NCBI GenBank assembly: GCA_900550345.1
Contig: URRX01000001.1
Span: 1 to 32,654, forward strand
Direction of reading: 5' to 3'
DNA from: an uncultured Anaerococcus sp.
GTDB lineage: Bacteria; Bacillota; Clostridia; Tissierellales; Peptoniphilaceae
Length of the DNA: 32,654 nt
Below the pieces are notes generated by a model, which did not search any database, was not told where the DNA came from, and saw only the letters and a list, made by a program, of their open reading frames with translations. Position 1 is the stretch's first letter. Every line of letters starts with the position of its first letter. Positions 23,085 through 31,199 of this stretch are shown in pieces. Position numbers and translations under genes: made by a program.

Positions 23085-23666
23085 ATGAATAAATTTGGAA
23101 TTCGAGATTTAATAAATGCAGGAGTATTTTCACTATTAATTGTAATGACAACCTGGTGTGGAGGTATGATAGGTTTTATACCTGTCCTTATGCCACTAGT
23201 TCCATTTGCTTGCGGTTTAGTTTCAGGACCAGTATTTATGCTTTATTCAACAAAGATAGATAAATTTGGAATGGTCTTAATCATGGGAATAGTATTTGGA
23301 CTTACATTTTCAATGTCAGGTCATGGAACGATAGTTTTTCCTGGAATAGTTGCCTTATCCTTAATTTGTGAGATGATATTAAAAAAGGGAGGCTATAAAT
23401 CAATAAAAACTGCAAGACTAACCTATACAGTCTTTATGATGTTTGCAGCTGTAAATTTAATACCAATTTATTTTGCTAGAGATGCCTATTTACAATCCTT
23501 AATCGACAGAAATTATGGGGCTGAATATGCAGAAAAATTACTATCTGTTATGCCAAACTGGTCCTTTATACCTATAGTCCTACTTGGTATGTTAGGTGGA
23601 TATATAGGATGTACCATTGGAATTAAAATCTTAAATAAACATTTTAAAAAAGCGGGAATGGCTTAA
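23085..23666 (+). CDS. ECF transporter substrate-binding (S) component, MptD/Trep_Strep family
   Basis: 193 residues from ATG 23085, chosen because AAGGAGG at 23073-23079 precedes it; an upstream in-frame ATG lies inside the previous gene. Five to six hydrophobic helices make up nearly the whole protein (LLIVMTTWCGGMIGFIPVLMPLVPFACGL..., IPIVLLGMLGGYIGCTIGI). It fits the Trep_Strep/MptD family of putative ECF S components. It would bind the small-molecule substrate in the membrane. The TAATG junction couples it to the T component. The substrate is not known; the context suggests an iron-linked compound. Confidence 0.8.
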   Translation: MNKFGIRDLINAGVFSLLIVMTTWCGGMIGFIPVLMPLVPFACGLVSGPVFMLYSTKIDKFGMVLIMGIVFGLTFSMSGHGTIVFPGIVALSLICEMILKKGGYKSIKTARLTYTVFMMFAAVNLIPIYFARDAYLQSLIDRNYGAEYAEKLLSVMPNWSFIPIVLLGMLGGYIGCTIGIKILNKHFKKAGMA

Positions 23667-24361
23667 TGAAAATTGATTTTAGGACAAAATTATTTTTGAC
23701 AATCATCATAGGATTATCTGCCACAGAAGGCTCCATCGGTATGAATTATAAATACCTTGGAATTTTGTTAGCTATATTTCCATACCTACTTGCAATCCTA
23801 GATAAAAAATGGTCCCTTATTGGTAAGGGACTTTTTTATACTGGGATAGCGGTAGTAGGACAGATAGTAGCATCCAAGTATCCAAATTCTTATTTAGGGA
23901 TGGTTTTTAATCTCTACTGCGGAATAATACTTAAAATACTTCCCGGAGTGATGATGGGTTACTACACTGTGACAACTACTAAGATGAGCGATCTCGTCTA
24001 TTCACTAAAGAAAATCAAATTTCCAGACTATATAATCATACCAATTTCTGTAATGTTTAGATTTTTCTATTCTATAAAAGAAGATTACAAAATCATCGGA
24101 GAAGCTATGTACATGCATGGACTTACGATGAAAAACTTCTTTAAAAATCCGGCGAAGATACTGGAATATAGATTTGTGCCATTACTTATGATTGTATCTC
24201 AAACAGCGGACAATGTTGCGATATCTGCCATGACAAGAGGCATGAAAATGAATAAAGAGAGGTCTTCCATATCATGTGCAAGGCTTAAAACGGCGGACTA
24301 TGTCCTACTTAGTTTCGGAATTTATATAATAATATTATTTATAAGGATAAAAATATGCTAG
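23666..24361 (+). CDS. ECF transporter transmembrane (T) component, CbiQ/EcfT family
   Basis: 231 residues with about five helices. The cytoplasmic coupling region contains SDLVYSLKKIKFPDYIIIPISVMFRF, the usual EcfT signature, and TRGMKMN, a form of the xRG motif that docks on the ATPases. It links substrate binding in the S component to ATP hydrolysis. It overlaps the preceding stop (TAATG) and the following ATPase gene by seven bases. Confidence 0.85.
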   Translation: MKIDFRTKLFLTIIIGLSATEGSIGMNYKYLGILLAIFPYLLAILDKKWSLIGKGLFYTGIAVVGQIVASKYPNSYLGMVFNLYCGIILKILPGVMMGYYTVTTTKMSDLVYSLKKIKFPDYIIIPISVMFRFFYSIKEDYKIIGEAMYMHGLTMKNFFKNPAKILEYRFVPLLMIVSQTADNVAISAMTRGMKMNKERSSISCARLKTADYVLLSFGIYIIILFIRIKIC

Positions 24362-25746
24362 AATTTAAGAATTTTTCTCTTTCATTCAAAGAAGATGAGG
24401 GAGAAAATAGAATACTTGAAGATATAAATTTAAAATTTGAAAAGGGATCTATAAATGTCATCACAGGCAGATCTGGATGTGGTAAATCATCTCTAATCAA
24501 GACTATAAATGGAATTATACCAGAAGTTGATATGGCAAAGATGGAAGGGGATCTTTTATTTGATGGAGAAAGTATTTTGAAGTTGGATATAACCGACAGA
24601 TCAAAATTCATCTCAACAGTCTTTCAAAATCCAAAAAATCAATTCTACGCCATTAATTCCCTAGATGAAATCGCATTTGCCCTAGAAAACAGGAATGTTT
24701 CTAGGGATAAAATTTATGAAAAGATAGAATATTTTTCAAAACTACTAAATAGTCAGGATCTTTTAGGCAATGATTTATTCAAACTATCAGGAGGGCAGAA
24801 ACAGCTAATAGCCATAAATTCTGTGGCGGTTATGGACAATGAAATATATATTTTCGACGAACCATCCGCATCCTTAGACAGAGAATCCATAGAAAAATTG
24901 ACCCACTGCCTAGAGGTTTTAAAATCCTTGGGCAAGATAATAATCATCGCTGAGCATAGACTCTACTATTTAAAAGAAATAATGGACAGACTACTTGTAA
25001 TTGAAAATCGGAAAATTTTATCCTATAGTAAAGATAGAATCTCAGAAGAAATACTTGAAAAGCACAGACTTAGAACCCTTAAAGACATAGAAAAAGAAGA
25101 ACTTATAAGTAAAAGCTACGAAGTGAAGAACCTATTCGACCACAGTTTCGATGAAGAAAAATCACTTGTATGTAGAGATTTTTCCTGCCAATATGAAAAA
25201 AATCCCAAGCTATTTGATTTTTCAATGAGCTTTGATCCGGGAATATATTTCATAATAGGAGCAAATGGAATTGGTAAATCTTCATTTATAAGAAATCTTT
25301 GCGGTCTTAATAAGAAGCAAAAGGGCGAAGTATTTTACAAAAATAGAAGAATAAAAAACCATGGAGACTATATTTCTCTAGTGATGCAGGATGTCAATTA
25401 TCAGCTATTTACAGAATCCGTTTTAACGGAGATGAAAATAGTAACAGATGACGAAAAAAAGATTGAAGAAATATTAAAGAAACTAGAGCTCTGGGATAGG
25501 AGAGAAAGCCACCCACAGAAGTTATCTGGAGGAGAAAAACAAAGACTCGCTCTGGGACTAGCAATGGCAAGTCCAAAGGAAATCGTGGTGCTTGACGAAC
25601 CTACATCTGGACTGTGTTTTGAAAATATGAAAAGACTAATTGGAATATTAAAAGGGATGAAAGATGAAGGAAAGACAATAATCGTCATAAGCCATGACTA
25701 TGAATTTATAAAAAATTCGAAAGAAAATATAGTGGAGTTTGTATGA
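24355..25746 (+). CDS. ECF transporter ATPase with two fused nucleotide-binding domains
   Basis: 463 residues, the fused form of EcfA1 and EcfA2. Domain 1 has Walker A GRSGCGKSS (38-46), signature LSGGQKQ (about 145) and Walker B IYIFDEPSASLD. Domain 2 has GANGIGKSS (about 302), LSGGEKQR and VVLDEPTSGL. It powers the S-T unit encoded just upstream. The stop overlaps the ATG of the regulator gene. Confidence 0.88.
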   Translation: MLEFKNFSLSFKEDEGENRILEDINLKFEKGSINVITGRSGCGKSSLIKTINGIIPEVDMAKMEGDLLFDGESILKLDITDRSKFISTVFQNPKNQFYAINSLDEIAFALENRNVSRDKIYEKIEYFSKLLNSQDLLGNDLFKLSGGQKQLIAINSVAVMDNEIYIFDEPSASLDRESIEKLTHCLEVLKSLGKIIIIAEHRLYYLKEIMDRLLVIENRKILSYSKDRISEEILEKHRLRTLKDIEKEELISKSYEVKNLFDHSFDEEKSLVCRDFSCQYEKNPKLFDFSMSFDPGIYFIIGANGIGKSSFIRNLCGLNKKQKGEVFYKNRRIKNHGDYISLVMQDVNYQLFTESVLTEMKIVTDDEKKIEEILKKLELWDRRESHPQKLSGGEKQRLALGLAMASPKEIVVLDEPTSGLCFENMKRLIGILKGMKDEGKTIIVISHDYEFIKNSKENIVEFV

Positions 25747-26675
25747 AAGAGAATAGACTTAAATCTTGGGGGTTCGAAGAATTTCCCACAGAGGATCCTA
25801 GAATTATAAATTATATAGGCTTAGAAAGCCCTGAAAATAAGATGACCTCTTACGAAATATTTCCGGGGGTCTTTGTACTCTACATCAGTCTAAAGAAGAA
25901 ATACAACGCCCATAACTCTTCTACGGAGGGAAATAGAGGCTATAGGATAGGATACTGCTATGAAGGCAATCATTTCACTTACATAAACAATAGCAAAGTT
26001 CTCATAACTACAAATGAAATATTCGTAGGAAGATCAATACCAAATTCAAAATTTTCTTCCACAACAAGTCATCGAACCACGGCATTTAACATAGTAATAG
26101 CAGATAAAATCTTGGATAAAAATTCCCCCTACTTTCCATACATTGGAGAATTTATATATAAATTTAAAAATGTAAAAGACATGGGATGTGCCATTAAAAA
26201 CGAAGATTTGGTAAAACTTGCAAATGAATTAATTCAAGCACTTAAAGAAAGGGATATGCTATTTATAAAATTAAAATCCTTGGAACTCATATATAGAATA
26301 GGAAAAGTTGGCATAAATCCAAGTAAGACCAATTATTTCACGCCCGGAGGGGATAAACTAATGGAAGAAGTAGAGAAATATATGAAAGAAAACCTGGATA
26401 AAAATCTAAACTTAGATCATCTAGCGAAAAAATTTAAAATATCAAAATCTACTCTAAACACAAAGTTCACAAGATCCTTCCAATACACACCGATGAAGTA
26501 TATCCAAAGGTTAAAACTAATATATTCAGAAGATTTGCTTATAAACACAGATAAATCCATACTAGAAATAAGCAATGATCTAAACTTTCAGAATCCATCT
26601 AACTTCAACAGAGCATTCAAAGATTTCACAGGACTTAGTCCTAGCCAATATAGAAAACAAAACGAACCTGAATAA
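25743..26675 (+). CDS. AraC-family transcription regulator
   Basis: 310 residues. The last hundred (from about 205) form the AraC double helix-turn-helix: LNLDHLAKKFKISKSTLNTKF, then SILEISNDLNFQNPSNFNRAFKDFTGLSPSQYRK, a textbook end. The N-terminal 200 residues would sense a ligand. It resembles the role of YbtA, an AraC activator of siderophore uptake that responds to the siderophore, but that is analogy. It is the last gene of the operon, joined by an ATGA overlap, so regulator and transporters are made together. Confidence 0.88.
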   Translation: MKENRLKSWGFEEFPTEDPRIINYIGLESPENKMTSYEIFPGVFVLYISLKKKYNAHNSSTEGNRGYRIGYCYEGNHFTYINNSKVLITTNEIFVGRSIPNSKFSSTTSHRTTAFNIVIADKILDKNSPYFPYIGEFIYKFKNVKDMGCAIKNEDLVKLANELIQALKERDMLFIKLKSLELIYRIGKVGINPSKTNYFTPGGDKLMEEVEKYMKENLDKNLNLDHLAKKFKISKSTLNTKFTRSFQYTPMKYIQRLKLIYSEDLLINTDKSILEISNDLNFQNPSNFNRAFKDFTGLSPSQYRKQNEPE

Positions 26676-26694
26676 TAAAATTTAGGTTCGTTTT
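26659..26694 (+). terminator. Intrinsic terminator of the uptake operon
   Basis: AAAACGAACCT (26659-26669) pairs perfectly with AGGTTCGTTTT (26684-26694). The left arm is inside the last codons of the AraC gene and the loop holds its stop codon. Confidence 0.8.
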
Positions 26695-26740
26695 AGATTT
26701 TTCATAACAGAATCCAAAAAATCTCATCTATTTTTTATTT

Positions 26741-26970
26741 CTAAATATAAAATGGTATAAAGAAGATAAAGATAAATTAAGACATCAAGGAGGAAATAAA
26801 AAAATGAACTATGATGTAGGAGAATCTTTATAGGTAAAAAGAGGTGGAAAGGCATTATTAAAGACTTTAAGTCTAAAAAGGTATAAAAGTATGCCAGAGA
26901 TAAAAAAATATAAATATGATACTTAAAAGGCGATTAGAAAATTAAAGAAATGCTAGAAGACTTTTAGATG
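26741..26970 (+). repeat. Direct repeat DR-B (partial second copy of replisome-organizer 3' end)
   Basis: The frame still reads LNIKWYKEDKDKLRHQGGNKKMNYDVGESL and then stop, the same ending as the gene at 18493-19227, and the following noncoding bases match DR-A closely. There is no upstream part of the gene, so it is a fragment. With DR-A it brackets the 7.4-kb iron-uptake cargo. Confidence 0.85.
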
Positions 26971-27532
26971 ACAGTTACCAAGAGGGTCTAATTTTCACTG
27001 CTACTCATGCAGTGGGAATTGGACCTTTTTACATAAGCAAATTCTATTTCAAAATTGGTTACCAAGAAATACTTCTTTTCACTGTTAAGTATAAGAGAGT
27101 AATTTATAGAATCTTGTTTCGTCAAGATAAATATTTTCTGAGGATCAAATTTTAAAAAGATTAATAGCTCTCGATAAATTTTGAACCTTAACAATTGAAT
27201 AGACCAAGACAAGACGTTAATTATTTTTGGAGCGTAATAACCTATCCGTCAAGATCTTTCTGCTGAATAATTCGGCATAATAAGTACTGCTAAGCTAAAA
27301 GCAAGGGGAGAAGAAAGAGAGCGATAAGTAAGAGTTTGAATATAGGGAGGGATACCCTATCCGCTATGAAGAAAATGAGGATAATGATACTTCTAAGGTT
27401 GAAGCCGGCTCATCCGGAATAGAGGCGGAGGTGAGATTCCTATGTTGCTAATCCAAAGCACTTGTCAATGTCGTAAAACTTAATTAAACAAATAATTATT
27501 AGATATAAAACTTTAGAGAGAGGAGGTATATA
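26971..27532. other. Gene-poor stretch with element debris
   Basis: It holds a strong terminator (26985-27030), a repeated GTTACCAAGA (26974 and 27054), and from about 27240 a less AT-rich segment. A short frame there (about 27340-27445) reads EGYPIRYEENEDNDTSKVEA and ends RFLCC at a stop; it looks protein-like but has no start, probably a gene remnant. ATAGGG...CCCTAT is a small inverted repeat inside it. I recognise no functional gene. Confidence 0.5.
26985..27030 (+). terminator. Strong terminator hairpin
   Basis: GGTC-T-AATTTTCACTGC pairs with GCAGTGGGAATT-G-GACC (with G-T pairs) around a seven-base loop, followed by five Ts. No intact gene lies directly upstream. Confidence 0.65.
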
Positions 27533-27694
27533 TTGGACAATGACTGGAATGGATTGGCTGATTTAATAGCAAATCTGATTGCAAAATATGCTGGTGCTTT
27601 AGATTTAGATAATCTGCCCGATCCAACGCCAGCAAAAAATCAAGAGATGAAAAATAGTTTTGACAAGGCAAAAACACAAATTGAGACGGACTAA
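27533..27694 (+). CDS. Small acidic protein upstream of the serine recombinase
   Basis: 53 residues from a TTG start with a perfect AGGAGG (27521-27526) six bases before. It begins MDNDWNGLADLIANLIAKY, then LDLDNLPDPTPAKNQ, and is helical and acidic. Its position 97 bases ahead of a large serine recombinase, and the similar small proteins I recall in the same place in clostridial elements, suggest it belongs to the recombination module. No function is known to me. Confidence 0.65.
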   Translation: MDNDWNGLADLIANLIAKYAGALDLDNLPDPTPAKNQEMKNSFDKAKTQIETD

Positions 27695-27791
27695 TAAAAG
27701 TGTTATAATATACTTGAAATGATAGTCCAAACTTAAATTAAAAAATCAAAGTTTATATATGATATAGAAAAGTTATATTGAGGTTAATGCT

Positions 27792-29468
27792 ATGTCAAAA
27801 GAAAAAATAAAAGTATACCTCTATACACGAGTATCTACGTCAATACAGATAGAAGGGTATTCGTTAGAGGCACAAAAATCACGAATGAAAGCTTTTGCTA
27901 TTTACAACGATTATGAAATTGTTGGAGAGTATGAAGATGCCGGAAAGTCTGGCAAGTCTATTGAAGGTAGAATACAGTTCAATCGAATGATGGAAGATAT
28001 AAAATCTGGAAAAGATGGAGTATCTTTTGTTCTTGTGTTTAAGTTATCAAGATTTGCAAGAAATGCCGCTGATGTTCTTTCTACACTTCAGATAATGCAG
28101 GATTATGGAGTTAATCTTATCTGCGTTGAAGATGGCATTGATTCATCTAAAGATGCTGGGAAACTAATGATTTCTGTTTTATCAGCTGTGGCTGAAATAG
28201 AAAGAGAAAACATCCGTATTCAAACAATGGAAGGTCGCATTCAAAAAGCAAGGGAAGGAAAATGGAATGGTGGCTTTGCTCCGTATGGATATAAACTTGA
28301 AGATGGCAAGCTGTTTATAAATGAAGAAGAGGCAGTTGCAATAAGAACGATCTTCGACCAGTATGTAAATACTACGATAGGCGCCAATGGGCTATCTAAA
28401 TACTTAGAGAATCATGGAATTAGAAAAATCTCAAGACAGAATGGTAAGAATCCTTTGTTTGATGCAGGTCTTATAAGAAAGATATTAAAGAATCCTGTAT
28501 ATAATGGGAAAATAGCATTTGGAAGAAGAACTTTAGAAAAAGTTCATGGTACAAGAAATGAATATAAGCAGGTTGAACAAGATGAGTATCTAATATCTGA
28601 AGGGATACATGAAGCTATAGTTTCCGATGAAGTTTGGCAAGCTGCTCAGGTTAAGCTAAAATCTCAAGCAAAGAAATATGAGCATGTGAATAAAGGAAAA
28701 GATACACGCACACACTTGCTTTCTGGAATTGTAAAATGCCCGATATGTGGAGTGGGAATGTTTGGAAACAAGTGTACCAAGAAAAAGAAAGATGGCACAA
28801 AATATAAAGATTTTTATTACTATGGTTGTAAACATAGGCAGATGATAAGAGGTCATAAGTGTACTTTCCGTAAGCAAATTAGAGAAGAATTGTTAGATGA
28901 TGCTGTTGCAGAGGTGATTGTAAAGATAGTAAGTAATCCGAAATTTGCTTCTATGATGCAAGAAAAAATCAACATGAAGGTGGATACCTCTGAAATAGAA
29001 AAAGAAATAGATAATTACCAAAAGGAATTGAGGAAGAGTCATTCTACAAAGTTTAAGCTAATTGAGGAAATAGATAATTTAGATGTTGAAGATAAGCATT
29101 ATAAGAGAAGAAAACAGGATTTAGACGATAGACTTTATCGCATGTATGACAAAATAGATGAATTAGAATCATCACTAATTGATGCGAAAGCAAAGAAACA
29201 GACTATTGAAGCTGAAAAACTCACAGGAGATAACATATATAAGGTTCTGATCTATTTTGATAAACTCTATAAAGTCATGAATGATGTAGAGCGTAGGCAG
29301 TTAATTACAGCTTTGATTTCTGAAATTCAAGTTTATGAAGAAAAACAACCTAACGGACAATGGCTAAAATCAATTACTTTCAAGCTCCCAATTATAGACG
29401 ACGACTTGAATATAAGTTTGGACAATGATGAACAAGTTGAAACTATAGCGTTGATACAAAAGATGTAA
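27792..29468 (+). CDS. Large serine recombinase (site-specific integrase)
   Basis: 558 residues. The resolvase catalytic domain (about 7-155) has YTRVSTSIQIEGYSLEAQ with the nucleophile Ser15, then KLSRFARNAADVL and ENIRIQTMEGR. The recombinase DNA-binding domain follows (about 175-290, NGGFAPYGYKLEDG), then a zinc ribbon with CPICGVGMFGNKC and later cysteines at about 310-360, a coiled coil at about 380-470, and a short tail. It would integrate and excise an element between attP and attB. TATAAT at 27704-27709 could serve it; the ribosome-binding site (TGAGG) is weak. It may mobilise the element joined to rlmD, but no att pair was found to prove it. Confidence 0.93.
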   Translation: MSKEKIKVYLYTRVSTSIQIEGYSLEAQKSRMKAFAIYNDYEIVGEYEDAGKSGKSIEGRIQFNRMMEDIKSGKDGVSFVLVFKLSRFARNAADVLSTLQIMQDYGVNLICVEDGIDSSKDAGKLMISVLSAVAEIERENIRIQTMEGRIQKAREGKWNGGFAPYGYKLEDGKLFINEEEAVAIRTIFDQYVNTTIGANGLSKYLENHGIRKISRQNGKNPLFDAGLIRKILKNPVYNGKIAFGRRTLEKVHGTRNEYKQVEQDEYLISEGIHEAIVSDEVWQAAQVKLKSQAKKYEHVNKGKDTRTHLLSGIVKCPICGVGMFGNKCTKKKKDGTKYKDFYYYGCKHRQMIRGHKCTFRKQIREELLDDAVAEVIVKIVSNPKFASMMQEKINMKVDTSEIEKEIDNYQKELRKSHSTKFKLIEEIDNLDVEDKHYKRRKQDLDDRLYRMYDKIDELESSLIDAKAKKQTIEAEKLTGDNIYKVLIYFDKLYKVMNDVERRQLITALISEIQVYEEKQPNGQWLKSITFKLPIIDDDLNISLDNDEQVETIALIQKM

Positions 29469-29645
29469 ACTTAGAAATCCTGCATTTTAAGCAGTTTTAT
29501 AAGCATTTTGTCTTCGATAAAGATGAAGAAGGATACGTCAAAAAGACCCAAAAAAACTACATGGACGTAAGAGTAGTTTTGCAACTGGTATGAGGAGACA
29601 CAAAGAAAAATATAATAAGATAAAACCCATTTTATACTTTCTACA

Positions 29646-29674
29646 AGAGTAGCTTAAAAGGCTGCTCTTTTTTT
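29646..29674 (+). terminator. Intrinsic terminator
   Basis: AGAGTAGC (29646-29653) pairs with GCTGCTCT (29661-29668, one wobble), followed by seven Ts. It probably ends the recombinase transcript. Confidence 0.75.
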
Positions 29675-29722
29675 CTAAGAAGTGAGTGTATATAAATTTT
29701 AAATATAACTAATAATACAAAA

Positions 29723-29810
29723 TCTGATCTCTGAAATCAGAAGTCCAGACTTCCGAAAATCGGAATTTAAGAACTCCGAATAACAGATTTCTAGAAATCC
29801 GAAAATCGGA
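29723..29810. repeat. Repeat family R2, second cluster
   Basis: Stems TCTGAT/ATCAGA, TTCCGA-AAA-TCGGAA, ATTTCTAGAAAT and TCCGA-AAA-TCGGA occur in a row. Positions 29738-29767 match 17650-17679 in 28 of 30 bases. The unit TCCGAAAATCGGA appears twice here and once in the first cluster. Confidence 0.65.
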
Positions 29811-29861
29811 GAGTAACTATAATAATATTAGTAATATTGAGTTAAGAAAGAATAATTTTAG

Positions 29862-29892
29862 AAAGGGAGTAAGGATTCGTTACATCCTTTTT
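29862..29892 (+). terminator. Terminator-like hairpin before AbiEi
   Basis: AAAGGGAGTAA pairs with TTACATCCTTT (one mismatch), then Ts. It lies upstream of the AbiEi promoter and would insulate it from readthrough. Confidence 0.55.
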
Positions 29893-29918
29893 CAAAAAAT
29901 GGAAAACTCATAAGTAAC

Positions 29919-29954
29919 TTTACATATTCGCTTTTATAACATATAATAAAAGCG
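29919..29954 (+). promoter_or_regulatory. AbiEi promoter with overlapping inverted-repeat operator
   Basis: TTTACA (29919-29924), 17 bases, TATAAT (29942-29947). CGCTTTTAT (29929-29937) and ATAAAAGCG (29946-29954) form a perfect 9-bp inverted repeat around the -10. AbiEi proteins repress their own operon by binding inverted repeats, so this is the likely operator. Confidence 0.65.
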
Positions 29955-29974
29955 TAAACGAGAGGAGGCGGACT

Positions 29975-30562
29975 ATGAATACACTTAAAGAATATATCCA
30001 AGAAAATTTAGTAATCACCAACAAAGAAGCAGAAGAACTTGGATATACTAGGCATAATCTATCAGAATTAACAAAAATCGGACAATTAGAAAGATTAAGA
30101 CCAGGTCTATATCAATTAAAAGGAAAAGTAATAGACGATTTTGTTTTAATATCATCAAATAGTAATCGAATTATATTTTCACATCAAACAGCCCTCTATC
30201 TCCACGACCTATCAGATAGAACTCCAAATGTATTTCATATATCTGTGCCCCAAGGCTATAATGCAAGCCATATCAAAAAAAGATATGAGGATCTACAAGT
30301 TCACTATGTAAAAAAAGACTTATACGAACTAGGAAAGACAGAAATAAAATCACCGCAAGGCAACCTTATTCCAGTTTACGATATAGATCGAACAATTTGC
30401 GATATCATAATCGACAGAGAAAAAATAGATAAGCAAATTTTTACAGAAGCCATAAAAAGATACTTTAAATCAGAAAATAAAAATCTAAGACGACTCATAA
30501 AATACAGTAAATTATTTAAAATAGAAAATGAAATTAGAAAATACATGGAGGTATTATCGTGA
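29975..30562 (+). CDS. abiEi: AbiEi-family antitoxin / autorepressor
   Basis: 195 residues. An N-terminal winged helix at about 1-50 (TNKEAEELGYTRHNLSELTKIGQLERLRPGLYQL) is the AbiEi DNA-binding unit. The C-terminal antitoxin domain contains FSHQTALYLHDLSDRTPNVFHISVPQGYN and VYDIDRTICDIIIDREKID. Paired with an AbiEii nucleotidyltransferase toxin, such genes form AbiE toxin-antitoxin systems that give phage resistance by abortive infection. AGGAGG at 29963-29968 fixes the start. The next gene starts inside its stop (GTGA), as is normal for AbiE, but that partner is damaged, so this antitoxin appears to be an orphan. Confidence 0.88.
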   Translation: MNTLKEYIQENLVITNKEAEELGYTRHNLSELTKIGQLERLRPGLYQLKGKVIDDFVLISSNSNRIIFSHQTALYLHDLSDRTPNVFHISVPQGYNASHIKKRYEDLQVHYVKKDLYELGKTEIKSPQGNLIPVYDIDRTICDIIIDREKIDKQIFTEAIKRYFKSENKNLRRLIKYSKLFKIENEIRKYMEVLS

Positions 30563-30807
30563 TTAATATCGAGAGTATAAAGGGCAAGATAAGAAGTCTG
30601 GCAGAGAAGAAAAATACGTTCTTAAAAGCCTTTCTGTATAACATATTTGGGCTTTTTATTTTTGGTGTTTCTTATTTTTTGAAATATGATATAAATAAGA
30701 CTCATACAAAAGAAATATTATTAATATTATTTCTATGTGAGGTTTGTTATTGGTTAACGGTTGTAATTGGATTATTGGTTATTAAGAAGTTAAAAGTTAA
30801 AAAATAA
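30559..30807 (+). pseudogene. AbiEii N-terminal stub fused to a membrane segment
   Basis: 82 codons from GTG 30559, with GGAGG at 30547-30551. The first 19-20 residues, MINIESIKGKIRSLAEKKN, look exactly like the start of AbiEii toxins. After that the sequence turns into about two membrane helices (AFLYNIFGLFIFGVSYFL and ILLILFLCEVCYWLTVVIGLLVI) with a basic end, quite unlike the nucleotidyltransferase domain. The rest of an AbiEii gene reappears after 30894. The ORF is intact and well translated by its signals, so it could make a small membrane protein, but the toxin is lost. Confidence 0.6.
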
Positions 30808-30813
30808 ATTTTG

Positions 30814-30846
30814 GCACCTATTTTACAAAATGATAGGTGCTTTTTT
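30814..30846 (+). terminator. Intrinsic terminator inside the broken abiE locus
   Basis: GCACCTAT (30814-30821) pairs with ATAGGTGC (30833-30840), then six Ts. It lies seven bases after the fused ORF and before the AbiEii remnant. Confidence 0.8.
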
Positions 30847-30893
30847 GATTTCAGGAAATCAATGATGGGATATTGGCTAATATAATATGAAGT

Positions 30894-31199
30894 TGTAGAA
30901 GAAATATAGCAACGACACGAATGAGAGACTTTTACGCCCTATACACCCTCTACAAACTAAAAAAAGATGAGATAAACTATGAAACTTTAAAAAAAGCAAT
31001 AGAAAGAGCCTAAAAGAAAAGAGGAAGTCAGGAGATAATGAAAGACTATGAGGAAATAATCGAGGACATAAAAGAAGATTCATACCTAAGATCCTTGTGG
31101 GAAGTATATCTTAGTGAAAATAAGTACATTGGAGATCTGAAGTTTGATAAAGTTGTTGATGTAGTTATAATTTTATCAAATAGAATTAACGAGATGTAA
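30894..31199 (+). pseudogene. AbiEii toxin, C-terminal remnant with internal stop
   Basis: The frame reads RNIATTRMRDFYALYTLYKL, ...KAIERA, a TAA stop, then continues in the same frame as KKRGSQEIMKDYEEIIEDIK...LWEVYLSENKYIGD and ends at 31199. TTRMRDFYALY is the characteristic C-terminal motif of AbiEii nucleotidyltransferases, and the part after the stop matches the family's last helices. It has no start and one in-frame nonsense codon, and the catalytic GS-D nucleotidyltransferase motif region is missing. It is a dead toxin fragment. Confidence 0.75.

Larger units (their letters stand above)
29469..29974. other. Gap between recombinase and AbiEi: debris, terminator, hairpins
   Basis: Directly after the recombinase a frame reads FYKHFVFDKDEEGYVKKTQK and stops at about 29594 with no start, a probable gene remnant. 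A terminator (29646-29674), the R2 hairpin cluster (29723-29810), another terminator-like hairpin (29862-29892) and the AbiEi promoter follow. No intact gene is seen. Confidence 0.55.

Noticed and set aside
26988..27212. Minus-strand 74-codon ORF
   Set aside because: Its end lies inside a strong plus-strand terminator hairpin and the peptide resembles nothing; judged spurious.
29469..29640. Right-hand attachment site after the recombinase
   Set aside because: ACATGGACGTAAGAGTAG looks faintly like the rlmD junction but does not align well enough to call.
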